Shown: positions 8,746 through 16,006, numbered from the stretch's first letter. The stretch is 63,121 bases of DNA from Kiritimatiellia bacterium (GCA_017514235.1 JAFWKK010000032.1:1-63121); one strand, 5' to 3'. The notes: generated by a model not told the origin, from the sequence alone. Made by a program: numbers and translations.

Positions 8746-8862
8746 TTTTGTGCGGCAGTTATGACTTATGGCGCATAAAAGTGTATAATGTCCGCCATGA
8801 GAATCCTGAAGATAAACAGGCAAGAGATAGGTGCGGACGGCGGTTGCAGCGCGGACGACTGG
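8746..8862 (+). repeat. 117-bp duplicated promoter/start cassette, copy 1
   Basis: This segment is identical to 13217-13333 except for one base (A here, G there, in the middle of the small reading frame). It carries a palindrome TTATG-GCG-CATAA (8766-8778), TATAAT (8784-8789), an ATG 7 nt later (8797) and 22 codons. In this copy the frame ends soon after the repeat; in copy 2 it runs into a DUF5009 gene. Confidence 0.85.
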
Positions 8863-8889
8863 CGTAGTGCCGACGAGTGGCCGGCATAG
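8797..8889 (+). CDS. 30-residue reading frame from the duplicated cassette, likely remnant or leader peptide
   Basis: The frame begins MRILKINRQEIGA and continues GGCSADDW, then diverges and stops after 30 codons. The first 22 residues match, with one substitution, the N-terminus produced from the second cassette at 13268. TATAAT ends 7 nt before the ATG, so a leaderless transcript is expected. The tail runs through the 26-bp hairpin element at 8868-8893. It could be what remains of a deleted acyltransferase gene, or a short leader peptide. It is too small to assign a function. Confidence 0.35.
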   Translation: MRILKINRQEIGADGGCSADDWRSADEWPA

Positions 8890-8893
8890 TTCG
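8868..8893. repeat. 26-bp hairpin element, second copy
   Basis: It matches 3690-3715 at 23 of 26 positions. The stem is reduced to TGCCG/CGGCA. It lies 5 bp beyond the 3' end of the minus-strand XylR-like gene. Confidence 0.5.
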
Positions 8894-8897
8894 ATGA

Positions 8898-9623
8898 TCA
8901 CGTGATGCATGGAGAAGGGCTCTTGGCGCGCCATTCTCGCATGGACATTCCGTAACGCTTGAGAAAAGCTGCTCGCAAGGCATTGTCGGTTTTCCAGCCG
9001 CAGTGGTGCGCGATTGCGCCGATCCGCTGTGATGGCATACGGAGCATCACTTCGACATTCTCGAAGCGGACATGATTCAGTTCGTCCATGATAGTGTGTC
9101 CCGTGGCGCGGAGGAAATTCATTTCCGCAAGCCGGTGTGAACCGGGTATTTGTTCTGCGACCTCCCTTGCCGAGATGCCCTCGCATGCGTGTTCTCTGAT
9201 GTAGGCAAGCATCTTCATGACGCGGGGCGACGTGCCGATGCCCACGCGGGTGGAACCACGGCATATGAGGCTCAACGCACCATATGTCTCGCGGATTGGT
9301 CCTGCAGAGGCATTGTCAACGAGCATTGAAAGAATTTCGCATGCTCGGTAACCAGCCTGCCCGAAGTCGAGATGGATGCTGGAGAGAGCCGGACGTGCGT
9401 TCTCGCAGAGCTGCGGATCGTTGTCCACGCCGATGACGGACATCTTGGACGGAATCGGTATCCTCTGCCGCCGGGCGTGGTCTAGTACGTACACGGCGGC
9501 ATAGTCGTTCTCCGCCATTAGACCGCAGGGTTTAGGCAGCACTTTGAGAAATTCTGAGAAGGCCCTGCTCCGCGTTACTTCTGACCGGAATGTTTCTTTG
9601 CGCCCGAAGACCGCGCACGGCAT
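8898..9623 (-). pseudogene. XylR-type AraC family regulator, 5'-truncated
   Basis: The 242-residue frame covers only the second half of a XylR-type regulator. Residues about 34-100 are the end of a LacI-like sensor (GLMAENDYAAVYVLDHARRQ, then SVIGVDNDP and LSSIHLDFGQAGYRA). Residues about 132-236 are an AraC DNA-binding domain (MLAYIREHACEGISAREVAE, then IAHHCGWKTDNALRAAFLKR and MSMREWR). Family members are about 390 residues, so roughly 150 N-terminal residues are missing. Family-like codons continue upstream of the ATG for about 20 codons before an in-frame TGA. The missing end faces the ATPase/repeat module, suggesting that its arrival removed the 5' part. A shortened protein that still binds DNA remains possible. 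Confidence 0.7.
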
Positions 9624-9784
9624 TCCGTGCAGATGAAGTATGTGCCGGAATTCCGCTCGCGGATTCGGTAAAGATGTTGATCGCGCTCCATAAGTTATTC
9701 ATCTCCCGAACGGGGATGTGTATGCGTGAATGGCGCAAGCGCAACCGCACCGTATGACTTCTTGGCAAAATGGCGGAGCCTAAA

Positions 9785-9894
9785 TGTGCCAACTGACGGG
9801 TCAAAAATGCGCCAACTGACGGGTCAAAAATGCGCCAACTGACGGGTCGAAAATGCGCCAACTGACGGGTTGAAAATGCGCCAACTGACGGGTC
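9785..9894. repeat. Tandem array of a 23-bp repeat upstream of the ATPase gene
   Basis: Five head-to-tail units start at 9785, 9808, 9831, 9854 and 9877 with an exact 23-bp period; the last is cut at 9894. The invariant core is GCCAACTGACGGGT, followed by an A-rich tail. Units 1 and 2 contain the perfect palindrome TGAC-GG-GTCA; units 3, 4 and 5 have it with one or two changes. The array ends 3 bp before the TTGACA at 9898. There are no spacers, so this is not CRISPR. It looks like an iterated protein-binding site. Confidence 0.9.
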
Positions 9895-9897
9895 GTG

Positions 9898-9926
9898 TTG
9901 ACATCGAGACGCAAACATGAGATAAT
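9898..9926 (+). promoter_or_regulatory. Consensus promoter of the ATPase gene
   Basis: TTGACA (9898-9903) and GATAAT (9921-9926) are 17 bp apart, close to the sigma-70 ideal. The -10 ends 10 nt before the ATG at 9937 and no Shine-Dalgarno sequence fits between them, so the mRNA is probably leaderless. Confidence 0.75.
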
Positions 9927-9936
9927 ATTGTTCGTT

Positions 9937-11217
9937 ATGGATAGATATAGAAAGAGAGTTTCAGACCAGACCCTTGCTTTCAAGCTTGAAAGTGCGGGAG
10001 CGGTTTTGGTTGAGGGGGTAAAGTGGTGTGGAAAGACTACCACGTCAGAGCAGATAGCAAAAAGCAAAGTGTATATTGACGAAATTCGGGAACAGGTCGG
10101 CAATCTTGATGTGTTGAAGGTTAATCCCGCAATGGTGTTGGATGGCGAGTTTCCACATTTGATTGATGAATGGCAACTCGCGCCATTTCTTTGGGATTCC
10201 GTTCGTCATCGTGTTGACCATTCAGATGGACTCGGACGCTTTATCCTGACTGGTTCATCGGTTCCAGCAGACCAGTCGGAGATGAGTCATAGTGGTGCTG
10301 GTCGTTTTGCCTGGATGAAGATGCGCCCGATGGCGCTTTGGGAGTCCAGCGAGTCTTCAGGAAGCGTTTCGCTGGCGAAAATCTTCGCTGGCGGAGAATT
10401 TCCTGTTGCCGCCTCAAACGGAATGACCTTGGCGGATGTGGCCTTTGCTACTTGTCGTGGAGGATGGCCTCAGTCAATTGGGTTGTCTCGTCGCGCCGCA
10501 TTGCAGCAGGCCTACAACTATGTGGATGCACTTGTCGAGCGGGATGTTTCGCGCGTTGACGGCACGTTGCGCGATCCTGTCCGGACTCGTCGATTGCTTC
10601 GGTCTTACGCACGGCTTCAGGGAACGCAGGCGACGGCTTCTGCGTTGCGGGCCGATCTTGTCGCAAATGCTGACGGTGACAACATCAAGGAGGACACGAT
10701 CTACTCATATCTGTCGGCATTAAGGAAACTGTTTGCAATAGAGGACTCAAAGGCATGGTGCGCCAACCTTCGGTGCAAGACTCCGATTCGCACGACGGAC
10801 ACGCGATATTTTGTCGATCCGTCCATCGCTGCGGCAGCGCTTGAACTTGGGCCTGACGACTTGATGTCCGATCTTGCCACGTTCGGACTCCTCTTTGAGA
10901 CGTTGGCCATACGTGATCTTCGTGTTTATGCAGAGCCTCTTTTCGGTGATGTCTGCCATTACCGTGACAAACAGGGGCGTGAGTGCGATGCCGTCATTAA
11001 GATTCGTGGCGGCAGATACGCATTTGTCGAGATAAAACTTGGTGGCGGATCGCTTGTGGAAGAGGGGGCGCAGACCTTGAATACTTTGGAAACCCTGATA
11101 GATACAAGCAAGATGGGACGTCCCGCATTCAAGATGGTGCTGACTGCTGTTGGCGAATATGCATATCGGCGTCCTGATGGTGTCATAGTCTGTCCAATCT
11201 CTGCCCTTAGACCGTAG
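9937..11217 (+). CDS. AAA_14/DUF4143 family ATP-binding protein
   Basis: The protein has 426 residues. The N-terminal AAA_14 ATPase domain shows a Walker A motif GVKWCGKTT (residues 27-35), a Walker B-like LIDEWQ (75-80) and a sensor-like ILTGSS (103-108). From about residue 190 it is DUF4143, ending in a region with the spacing of a PD-(D/E)XK nuclease fold: GRECDAVI (Asp351) and FVEIK (Glu365, Lys367). Members are widespread, patchily distributed and of unknown function; mobile-element, defence or toxin-like roles have all been considered. The start at 9937 is favoured by the promoter spacing over an in-frame GTG at 9895, which would fall inside the promoter. A 23-bp repeat array lies immediately upstream, and both flanking genes are 5'-truncated, marking this as a horizontally acquired cassette. 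Confidence 0.88.
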   Translation: MDRYRKRVSDQTLAFKLESAGAVLVEGVKWCGKTTTSEQIAKSKVYIDEIREQVGNLDVLKVNPAMVLDGEFPHLIDEWQLAPFLWDSVRHRVDHSDGLGRFILTGSSVPADQSEMSHSGAGRFAWMKMRPMALWESSESSGSVSLAKIFAGGEFPVAASNGMTLADVAFATCRGGWPQSIGLSRRAALQQAYNYVDALVERDVSRVDGTLRDPVRTRRLLRSYARLQGTQATASALRADLVANADGDNIKEDTIYSYLSALRKLFAIEDSKAWCANLRCKTPIRTTDTRYFVDPSIAAAALELGPDDLMSDLATFGLLFETLAIRDLRVYAEPLFGDVCHYRDKQGRECDAVIKIRGGRYAFVEIKLGGGSLVEEGAQTLNTLETLIDTSKMGRPAFKMVLTAVGEYAYRRPDGVIVCPISALRP

Positions 11218-11461
11218 TGCTTGAAAAGCATAATTGCGGGGCGGCGGTTAAGGGTAAAGTCATTGTTTCTGTTGGCTGGTCTCGGGCGGGGCGAAAGAGG
11301 TGCGGATGAAGGGCTGGCGCGAACACGCGGCAGGATGAAGCTTGGTTCTCCCCACAAGTTCATGTCCCGCCGAAACGCGCAAAGGCCCATTTTATAAGGG
11401 TTTCGCGGGAGCCCCACAGGTTTTAGAGGCTACCCCTGCAAGTTTCTCGCGGATTTCGCAT
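11218..11461. other. Non-coding stretch downstream of the ATPase, up to the symporter fragment
   Basis: I see no gene here. An open frame from 11342 runs into the symporter, but its first 40 codons resemble nothing. CTCGCGGATT at 11446-11455 also occurs at 9656-9665 on the other side of the ATPase module and may mark the borders of the inserted segment; with only ten bases it could be chance. Confidence 0.35.
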
Positions 11462-12454
11462 ATGTTGGTCATTCCGATCGCAGTGCAGTGGTGGAACGTG
11501 TGGAAGTCGGGGAGCGAGCCCGGCGGCGGAGGATACATCGTGCAGCGCATGCTTACGGCGAAGAACGACAGCCACGCCCTGGGCGGCACGCTCTTCTTCA
11601 ACGTGCTTAACTGGGTCGTGCGTCCCTGGCCTTGGTACGTCGTCGGGCTATGCTCGGTCATCGTGTACCCCGACCTCGCATCCATCAAGGCGGCGTTTCC
11701 GAAGGTCGATCCGTCTCTCGTCCATGGCGACATGGCATATCCGGCGATGCTCACCAAGGTTCCTCACCTTTGGCTCGGCGTTGTCGCGGCGTCAATGATG
11801 GGGGCGCTGTTTTCGACAGTCGCCGCGCACCTCAACCTAGGGAGCGCCTACGTTGTGAATGACTTCTGGAAGCGTTTCGTGCGGCCGCAGGCAAAAGACA
11901 GCGAGCTGATCTGGATCGGGCGCGCGTCGATGCTTGCGCTGCTCCTTCTCGGATGCTGGATCGCCCCGCACCTAAAGAGCGCTAAGGCTGCATTTGACCT
12001 GATGCTCCTCATCGGCGCAGGGTCTGGCTCGGTGTTCTTGCTGCGCTGGTTTTGGATGAGGATTAACGCCTGGACCGAAATCGTCGGCATGGGCGTGTCG
12101 TTCGCTGTTGCGCTCGTCCTCCAGTTCGGCTTCCCAGAACTTCTTCCGTGGCAGAAGCTGCTCATTACGATTGCGGCCACATCCGCAAGCTGGCTCGCCG
12201 TCACGTTCCTTACGAAGCCGACGGAGGCTGTGGTTGCCGCGCGGTTCCGAGCGGCGGTGAGGGCCGAGGGACGCGACGTCGGGCGCGGAGTTCTCCTCAC
12301 TGCAATAGCCTCGTTCGCGGTCTATGACATGATGTATGCCGTCGGCGCGTGGCTCTACGGATGGACGGCGAAGGCAGCCGTGGCGACGGCCCTTGCGATC
12401 GCCGCCTCCGGTGTCATCATCTTGGTGCTGCGAAAGAAGGACTGGCCAGGCTGA
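11462..12454 (+). pseudogene. Sodium/solute symporter (SSS family), 5'-truncated
   Basis: About 330 residues match the C-terminal part of a sodium:solute symporter: VQWWNVWKSGSEPGGGGYI, then LFFNVLNWVVRPWPWY and MGALFSTVAAHLNLGSAYVV are characteristic, followed by several further membrane helices. Intact relatives are about 550-600 residues, so the first five or so helices are missing. Similarity begins abruptly at about 11462, next to the ATPase module. The original gene was probably divergent from the XylR-like regulator, forming a regulator/transporter pair. It is followed 1 nt later by the activase gene. A transporter lacking its N-terminal half is unlikely to work. Confidence 0.75.
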
Positions 12455-12455
12455 A

Positions 12456-13205
12456 ATGAAAGGCATTGTCTTTGACATAAAGCGCGGCGTAACGAAGGAT
12501 GGCCCGGGATTCCGCACGAGCGTCTTCCTAAAGGGGTGTCCGCTCCGTTGCGTCAGGTGCCACAACCCGGAGTCGCAGTGCCCGAAGGCCGAGCGCACCG
12601 TGACGACGGATGAAGTCTGCGGACGCGAAATGTCCGATGGAGAGGTCATGGACGAGGTGAAACGCGACAAGGTGTTCTACGCTTCGTCTGGCGGCGGCAT
12701 GACGCTCACCGGCGGCGAGCCGACGATGCAGGCTGAATTTGCGCTTGCCATTGCCTGCGCCGCACGCGCCGAGGGCGTCAGCGTCGCGCTCGACACTTGC
12801 GGCTTCGCGCCATGGGCGGCGTTCGAGAGGTTGCTCCCCGTTGTCGATCTCTTTCTATACGACCTCAAGTGCATGGACGCGGAGAAGCACCGTGGGCTGA
12901 CCGGTGCGGACAACGCGCCGATCCTCGGCAACCTCCGCCGACTTGACGCGGCTGGTGCGAAGTCATGGATCCGCTGTCCGCTTGTTCCTGGCCTCAACGA
13001 TTCGGATTCCGACCTCGCCGCGCTCAGGGACTTCGTGCTTTCTCTCCGCAATGTCCAGAAGGTCGAGATTTGCCCGTATCACACGCTGGGGCTGGAAAAG
13101 TACGTCAAGTTCGGCAGGCAGGTTCCGCCCGGCGTCCCGACGGCGCCGGCCGGCCCTGCCGACATCAGACGCTGGCGGCAGGACTTGGGCCTTGGCATTG
13201 CTTGA
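12456..13205 (+). CDS. Glycyl-radical enzyme activating protein (radical SAM)
   Basis: This 249-residue protein has the radical SAM cluster motif CPLRCVRCHNPES (CxxxCxxC, about residues 31-38), a glycyl-radical-activase N-terminus (FDIKRGVTKDGPGFRTSVF), and SGGGMTLTGGEPTMQ for S-adenosylmethionine binding. LFLYDLKCMDAEKHRGLTG is another family signature. Such proteins use a [4Fe-4S] cluster and S-adenosylmethionine to place a radical on a glycine of a partner enzyme under anaerobic conditions. The extra ferredoxin-like cluster domain of larger activases is absent. The ATG overlaps the operon context, 1 nt after the symporter stop. No glycyl-radical enzyme is encoded in this window, so its partner is unknown. 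Confidence 0.88.
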   Translation: MKGIVFDIKRGVTKDGPGFRTSVFLKGCPLRCVRCHNPESQCPKAERTVTTDEVCGREMSDGEVMDEVKRDKVFYASSGGGMTLTGGEPTMQAEFALAIACAARAEGVSVALDTCGFAPWAAFERLLPVVDLFLYDLKCMDAEKHRGLTGADNAPILGNLRRLDAAGAKSWIRCPLVPGLNDSDSDLAALRDFVLSLRNVQKVEICPYHTLGLEKYVKFGRQVPPGVPTAPAGPADIRRWRQDLGLGIA

Positions 13206-13216
13206 CGGCGTTGGTT

Positions 13217-13333
13217 TTTTGTGCGGCAGTTATGACTTATGGCGCATAAAAGTGTATAATGTCCGCCATGAGAATCCTGAAGATAAACAGGCAAGAGATA
13301 GGTGCGGGCGGCGGTTGCAGCGCGGACGACTGG
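13217..13333 (+). repeat. 117-bp duplicated promoter/start cassette, copy 2
   Basis: This second copy of 8746-8862 has one mismatch. It provides the palindrome TTATG-GCG-CATAA, TATAAT (13255-13260) and the ATG (13268) for the DUF5009 acyltransferase gene. The repeat ends within that gene's N-terminal coding region. Confidence 0.85.
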
Positions 13334-14485
13334 ATGCCAAAGCGTTTCGCCGAAACTCCAGAGCGCAAGGACGCGAAGGCAGGAACCTGCGAACGGCTTC
13401 TTTCGCTCGATACGCTGAGAGGATTCGACATGTTCTTCATAACAGGCGGCACGATGCTTGTTTCCGGAGTGTGCGCCGCGCTTGGGCTTGGCGACGGGTG
13501 CTGGCTGGCGGTTCAGATGCGCCATGCGGAGTGGGCGGGGTTCACGCACCACGATACGATATTTCCGCTGTTCCTGTTCCTGGCGGGGGTGGCGTGGCCT
13601 TTCTCCCTCGCCTCGCAGGAAGCCAAGGGTCGCGGCAGGTGGCAGATATTCCGCAAGATAGCGTTGCGAAGCATTGTGCTTTTTCTCCTGGGCCTTTCGA
13701 TCGGCGGGATTCTACGCTTCTCGCCTAAATTCAGGCTGATGAGCGTGCTTGGCTTCATCGGGTTGAGCTGGGGCGCGGCGGCATTCATTCGCCTTTGCGT
13801 GCGGTGGAGCTGGATAAGGTGGGCGATTGCCGCGGCTCTCCTGGCTTGGACGTATTGCATGCTCCATTTCTTCGTGGCGCCGGACGCGGCGGCGGGGACG
13901 CTTCCCTACACGTGCGAAGGGAATCTGCCGATGTGGTGCGACCGCATGCTTTGGCCTACCCACATGTTAAGCAAGGGTTTCGAACCGGAATCGCTCTTTT
14001 CCCTGTCGGGCGGGATCGCAATTGCGCTCATGGGCACGTTCGCCGGCGGACTTCTGCGAAACGATGCGCTTGCCCCGGCGCGCAAGGCGTTTGTCCTGGC
14101 GCTTGCCGCAGTTGCGTCCGCCGCCGCGGCGTATGCGAGCGTAAGGTGGCTGGGCGATCCCATCATAAAGAAGCTGTGGACCGTGTCGTTCGTCTTCGCG
14201 TCGGTGGCCTATTCCCTCGCCATGCTGTCGGTTTTCTATTGGATTGTCGACGTGAAGGGCTGGCGCGGATGGACGGTTGCGTTCAGTCCCGTCGGGAAGA
14301 ACTCCATCCTCGCCTACATGCTGATGCTGACCGGCGTGACGGCGGCGATGCAGAAGTTCGCTTTCACGGGCCTTTGCGAAAACGTCGGCGCATGGGGCAT
14401 GGCGGCGAAGGGCCTTTCGTTCTATCTCCTGACCTGGGGCGTTCTCTTCTATCTCGGGAGGAAGCGCGTGTTCCTGAAGGTTTGA
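13268..14485 (+). CDS. DUF5009 (HGSNAT-like) membrane acyltransferase
   Basis: The 405-residue polytopic protein resembles heparan-alpha-glucosaminide N-acetyltransferase and DUF5009 proteins: LLSLDTLRGFDMFFI near the start, HHDTIFPLFLFLAGVAWPFS, and about ten membrane helices ending in FYLGRKRVFLKV. Family members are thought to move acetyl groups onto sugars across the membrane. The first 22 residues come from the duplicated 117-bp cassette and have no family match; the conserved part begins at about residue 43. The cassette places TATAAT 7 nt before this ATG. An internal ATG at 13334 is the alternative start. The gene is followed after 4 nt by a GntR-type regulator. A paralogue lies at 20387. 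Confidence 0.85.
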   Translation: MRILKINRQEIGAGGGCSADDWMPKRFAETPERKDAKAGTCERLLSLDTLRGFDMFFITGGTMLVSGVCAALGLGDGCWLAVQMRHAEWAGFTHHDTIFPLFLFLAGVAWPFSLASQEAKGRGRWQIFRKIALRSIVLFLLGLSIGGILRFSPKFRLMSVLGFIGLSWGAAAFIRLCVRWSWIRWAIAAALLAWTYCMLHFFVAPDAAAGTLPYTCEGNLPMWCDRMLWPTHMLSKGFEPESLFSLSGGIAIALMGTFAGGLLRNDALAPARKAFVLALAAVASAAAAYASVRWLGDPIIKKLWTVSFVFASVAYSLAMLSVFYWIVDVKGWRGWTVAFSPVGKNSILAYMLMLTGVTAAMQKFAFTGLCENVGAWGMAAKGLSFYLLTWGVLFYLGRKRVFLKV

Positions 14486-14489
14486 CACG

Positions 14490-15614
14490 ATGAGCCGGCA
14501 GGGTATGCGCATGAATGATCATGGGCTTAGGCAGTTGCCGTTCGTCATCGACCGGCATTCTCCGCGCGGGCTTTCCGATCAGATGACGGATGGCCTGCGG
14601 AACGCAATCCTCACTGGCTACTACCGAGAAGGGGAGTCGCTGCCGAAGATCCTCGAATGGGCGAAGCTCCTCAACGTTTCGATCCGCGTGCCGGAGGCCG
14701 CGATCACTCGGCTCGTCAAGGAGGGGCTTGTTGCGGCGCATCCCGGCCTTGGCTGCGTGGTGCGCCCGCGCAAGGCGCTTGCGTGGCGCGGCCATGTGCT
14801 GTTCATAATGCCGGATTCCGAGACGGTCTATTCGGCAAACGTGATGGCGAGCAGGATGCGCACGCGGTTTTCTTCAGCAGGGTATCTTGTAACGCAGCAC
14901 GCGGTTTGGCACGATCCCGATGGACGCTACGACCTTTCGCAACTTGAACTTACGCTGAAGCAGCCTGTTGAGCTGGTGATTCTCTTCGCCAAGCGGCAGC
15001 AGATCGAGCATTTCCTCTCTGTTGCCGCCGTCCCTTTTGTGGTGATCGGCCAGAAGACATGCCGACTCCCGCATTGCGTTGGGCACGTGCGCCTGCATCT
15101 TGAGGCGGCCTTGCCCGATTTCGTGCAGCACTGCGCGCGGGCGAAGGTGCGCAGCGTGCTGCAGGTGGAGAAGCCGCCCGAGATAGACGCGGTGCCGCTG
15201 CTGCGAAAGGCGAAGATTGCGGCCGAGCGGTGGCGCATTCCTGAACTGCCCGGGCGCCGTCCGGCCGCAGTGCAGCAGAGCGCGCTCGAGGCGTTCAAGC
15301 GGCGTTTGGCGGAAGGGGTTGACTGGTTGCCGGACGTTCTCTATTTCACGGATGACTTCCTTGCCGCCGGAGCGCTGACCGCCCTTCTTCATGAAGGGGT
15401 GCGCATTCCGGAGGATGTTCGCGTGGTCACAATCGCCAACAAGGGGCTTGGGCCTGTCTTCTGGGATACGCTCGCAAGGATTGAGCTTGATTCTCATGCT
15501 GGGGGCGACGATGCGGCCGAACATGTCCTCGCTTGGCTTGGCGGCGACCGCAGACATCCCATCGACTGCACCATCTCCACCACCTACCGCCCAGGCGCAA
15601 CCTTTACCACTTGA
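14490..15614 (+). CDS. GntR-type transcriptional regulator with LacI-like sensor domain
   Basis: This 374-residue paralogue of the regulator at 3730-4854 shares SDQMTDGLRNAILTGYYREG, then a helix-turn-helix around LLNVSIRVPEAAITRLVKEG, LGCVVRPRK in the wing, and DVLYFTDDFLAAGALTALL and DVRVVTIANKG in the sensor half. It lies 4 nt after the acyltransferase gene and so shares its transcript. It may regulate that promoter, where TTATG-GCG-CATAA is a candidate operator, or the GH106 operon downstream. Two M codons (14490, 14508) are possible starts; the first is kept for operon spacing. The ligand is unknown, probably a sugar or oligosaccharide. Confidence 0.83.
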   Translation: MSRQGMRMNDHGLRQLPFVIDRHSPRGLSDQMTDGLRNAILTGYYREGESLPKILEWAKLLNVSIRVPEAAITRLVKEGLVAAHPGLGCVVRPRKALAWRGHVLFIMPDSETVYSANVMASRMRTRFSSAGYLVTQHAVWHDPDGRYDLSQLELTLKQPVELVILFAKRQQIEHFLSVAAVPFVVIGQKTCRLPHCVGHVRLHLEAALPDFVQHCARAKVRSVLQVEKPPEIDAVPLLRKAKIAAERWRIPELPGRRPAAVQQSALEAFKRRLAEGVDWLPDVLYFTDDFLAAGALTALLHEGVRIPEDVRVVTIANKGLGPVFWDTLARIELDSHAGGDDAAEHVLAWLGGDRRHPIDCTISTTYRPGATFTT

Positions 15615-15646
15615 TTTTCGGGGGGCATTTAGAAAGGCGTGCATGG

Positions 15647-15652
15647 TATAAT
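15647..15652 (+). promoter_or_regulatory. -10 box upstream of a hairpin-rich region
   Basis: TATAAT preceded by ATGG. The expected start point is about 15659, at the beginning of the 31-nt palindrome, so the transcript would begin with a stable hairpin. Confidence 0.5.
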
Positions 15653-15656
15653 TCGT

Positions 15657-15930
15657 TGCAACCAACAGTTCGGAACTGTCGGTTGCAGGCGAAAGGGCAA
15701 TGCAGTTTTACGGCAGAAAAGATGAGATACGATATTTGACGAAATATTGGGAACTCTCAAAAAAGAGTGGCTCGATTGACTGTTATGACAGGGCGTCGCC
15801 GTGTGGGCGAGCCCAAACTCATTCAACGGGCGATGGAAGATGAACCCTACATTTATCCATTGGTGACGTGAAGATCTGAAATGGATCAATGTGCGGACTT
15901 TATTGAAAAGGAGGTTTTGCCTGTGATTTT
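15657..15930 (+). ncRNA. Candidate structured RNA or long structured leader
   Basis: No coding frame is convincing across this stretch. It contains at least five inverted repeats in series: 15657-15687 (14 of 15 pairs, ACAGTTC/GAACTGT at its core), 15732-15747 (ATATTT/AAATAT), 15753-15768 (ACTCT/AGAGT), 15791-15814 (GGGC-TCGCC paired with GGCGA-GCCC, one bulge) and 15855-15886 (ATCCATT/AATGGAT). A -10 box sits just upstream, and an independent promoter follows at 15941. It matches no RNA family I recognise. It may be a separate small RNA or the leader of the downstream operon. Confidence 0.4.
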
Positions 15931-15940
15931 TCTGCCCCAC

Positions 15941-15969
15941 TTGACAAGGCAAACTACATAATATACAAT
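15941..15969 (+). promoter_or_regulatory. Promoter of the 16007-23475 operon
   Basis: TTGACA (15941-15946) and TACAAT (15964-15969) are separated by 17 bp. The leader of about 30 nt contains GGAAGGAG before the ATG at 16007. Confidence 0.7.
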
Positions 15970-16006
15970 ACCGTGCCGAAGAACAAATCAGGGAAGGAGT
16001 GATATC

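Noticed and set aside
9785-9894. CRISPR array
   Set aside because: The units are contiguous with a 23-bp period and no unique spacers, and no cas genes are present.
9532-9918. A minus-strand frame through the 23-bp repeats, giving a repeated peptide
   Set aside because: The peptide repeat merely translates the DNA repeat; frames of the same kind exist in other phases and the region is upstream promoter DNA.
9656-11455. Classic insertion sequence
   Set aside because: No transposase and no terminal inverted repeats were seen around the ATPase gene; the only border signal is a 10-bp direct repeat that may be chance.
11342-11461. Extension of the symporter fragment upstream to 11342
   Set aside because: The first 40 codons show no membrane-helix character or family similarity, so the reading is open by chance.
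15895-15935. A tiny gene after AAGGAGG near 15908
   Set aside because: The frame after the purine-rich sequence is too short and unsupported, and it lies just before a better promoter for the next operon.
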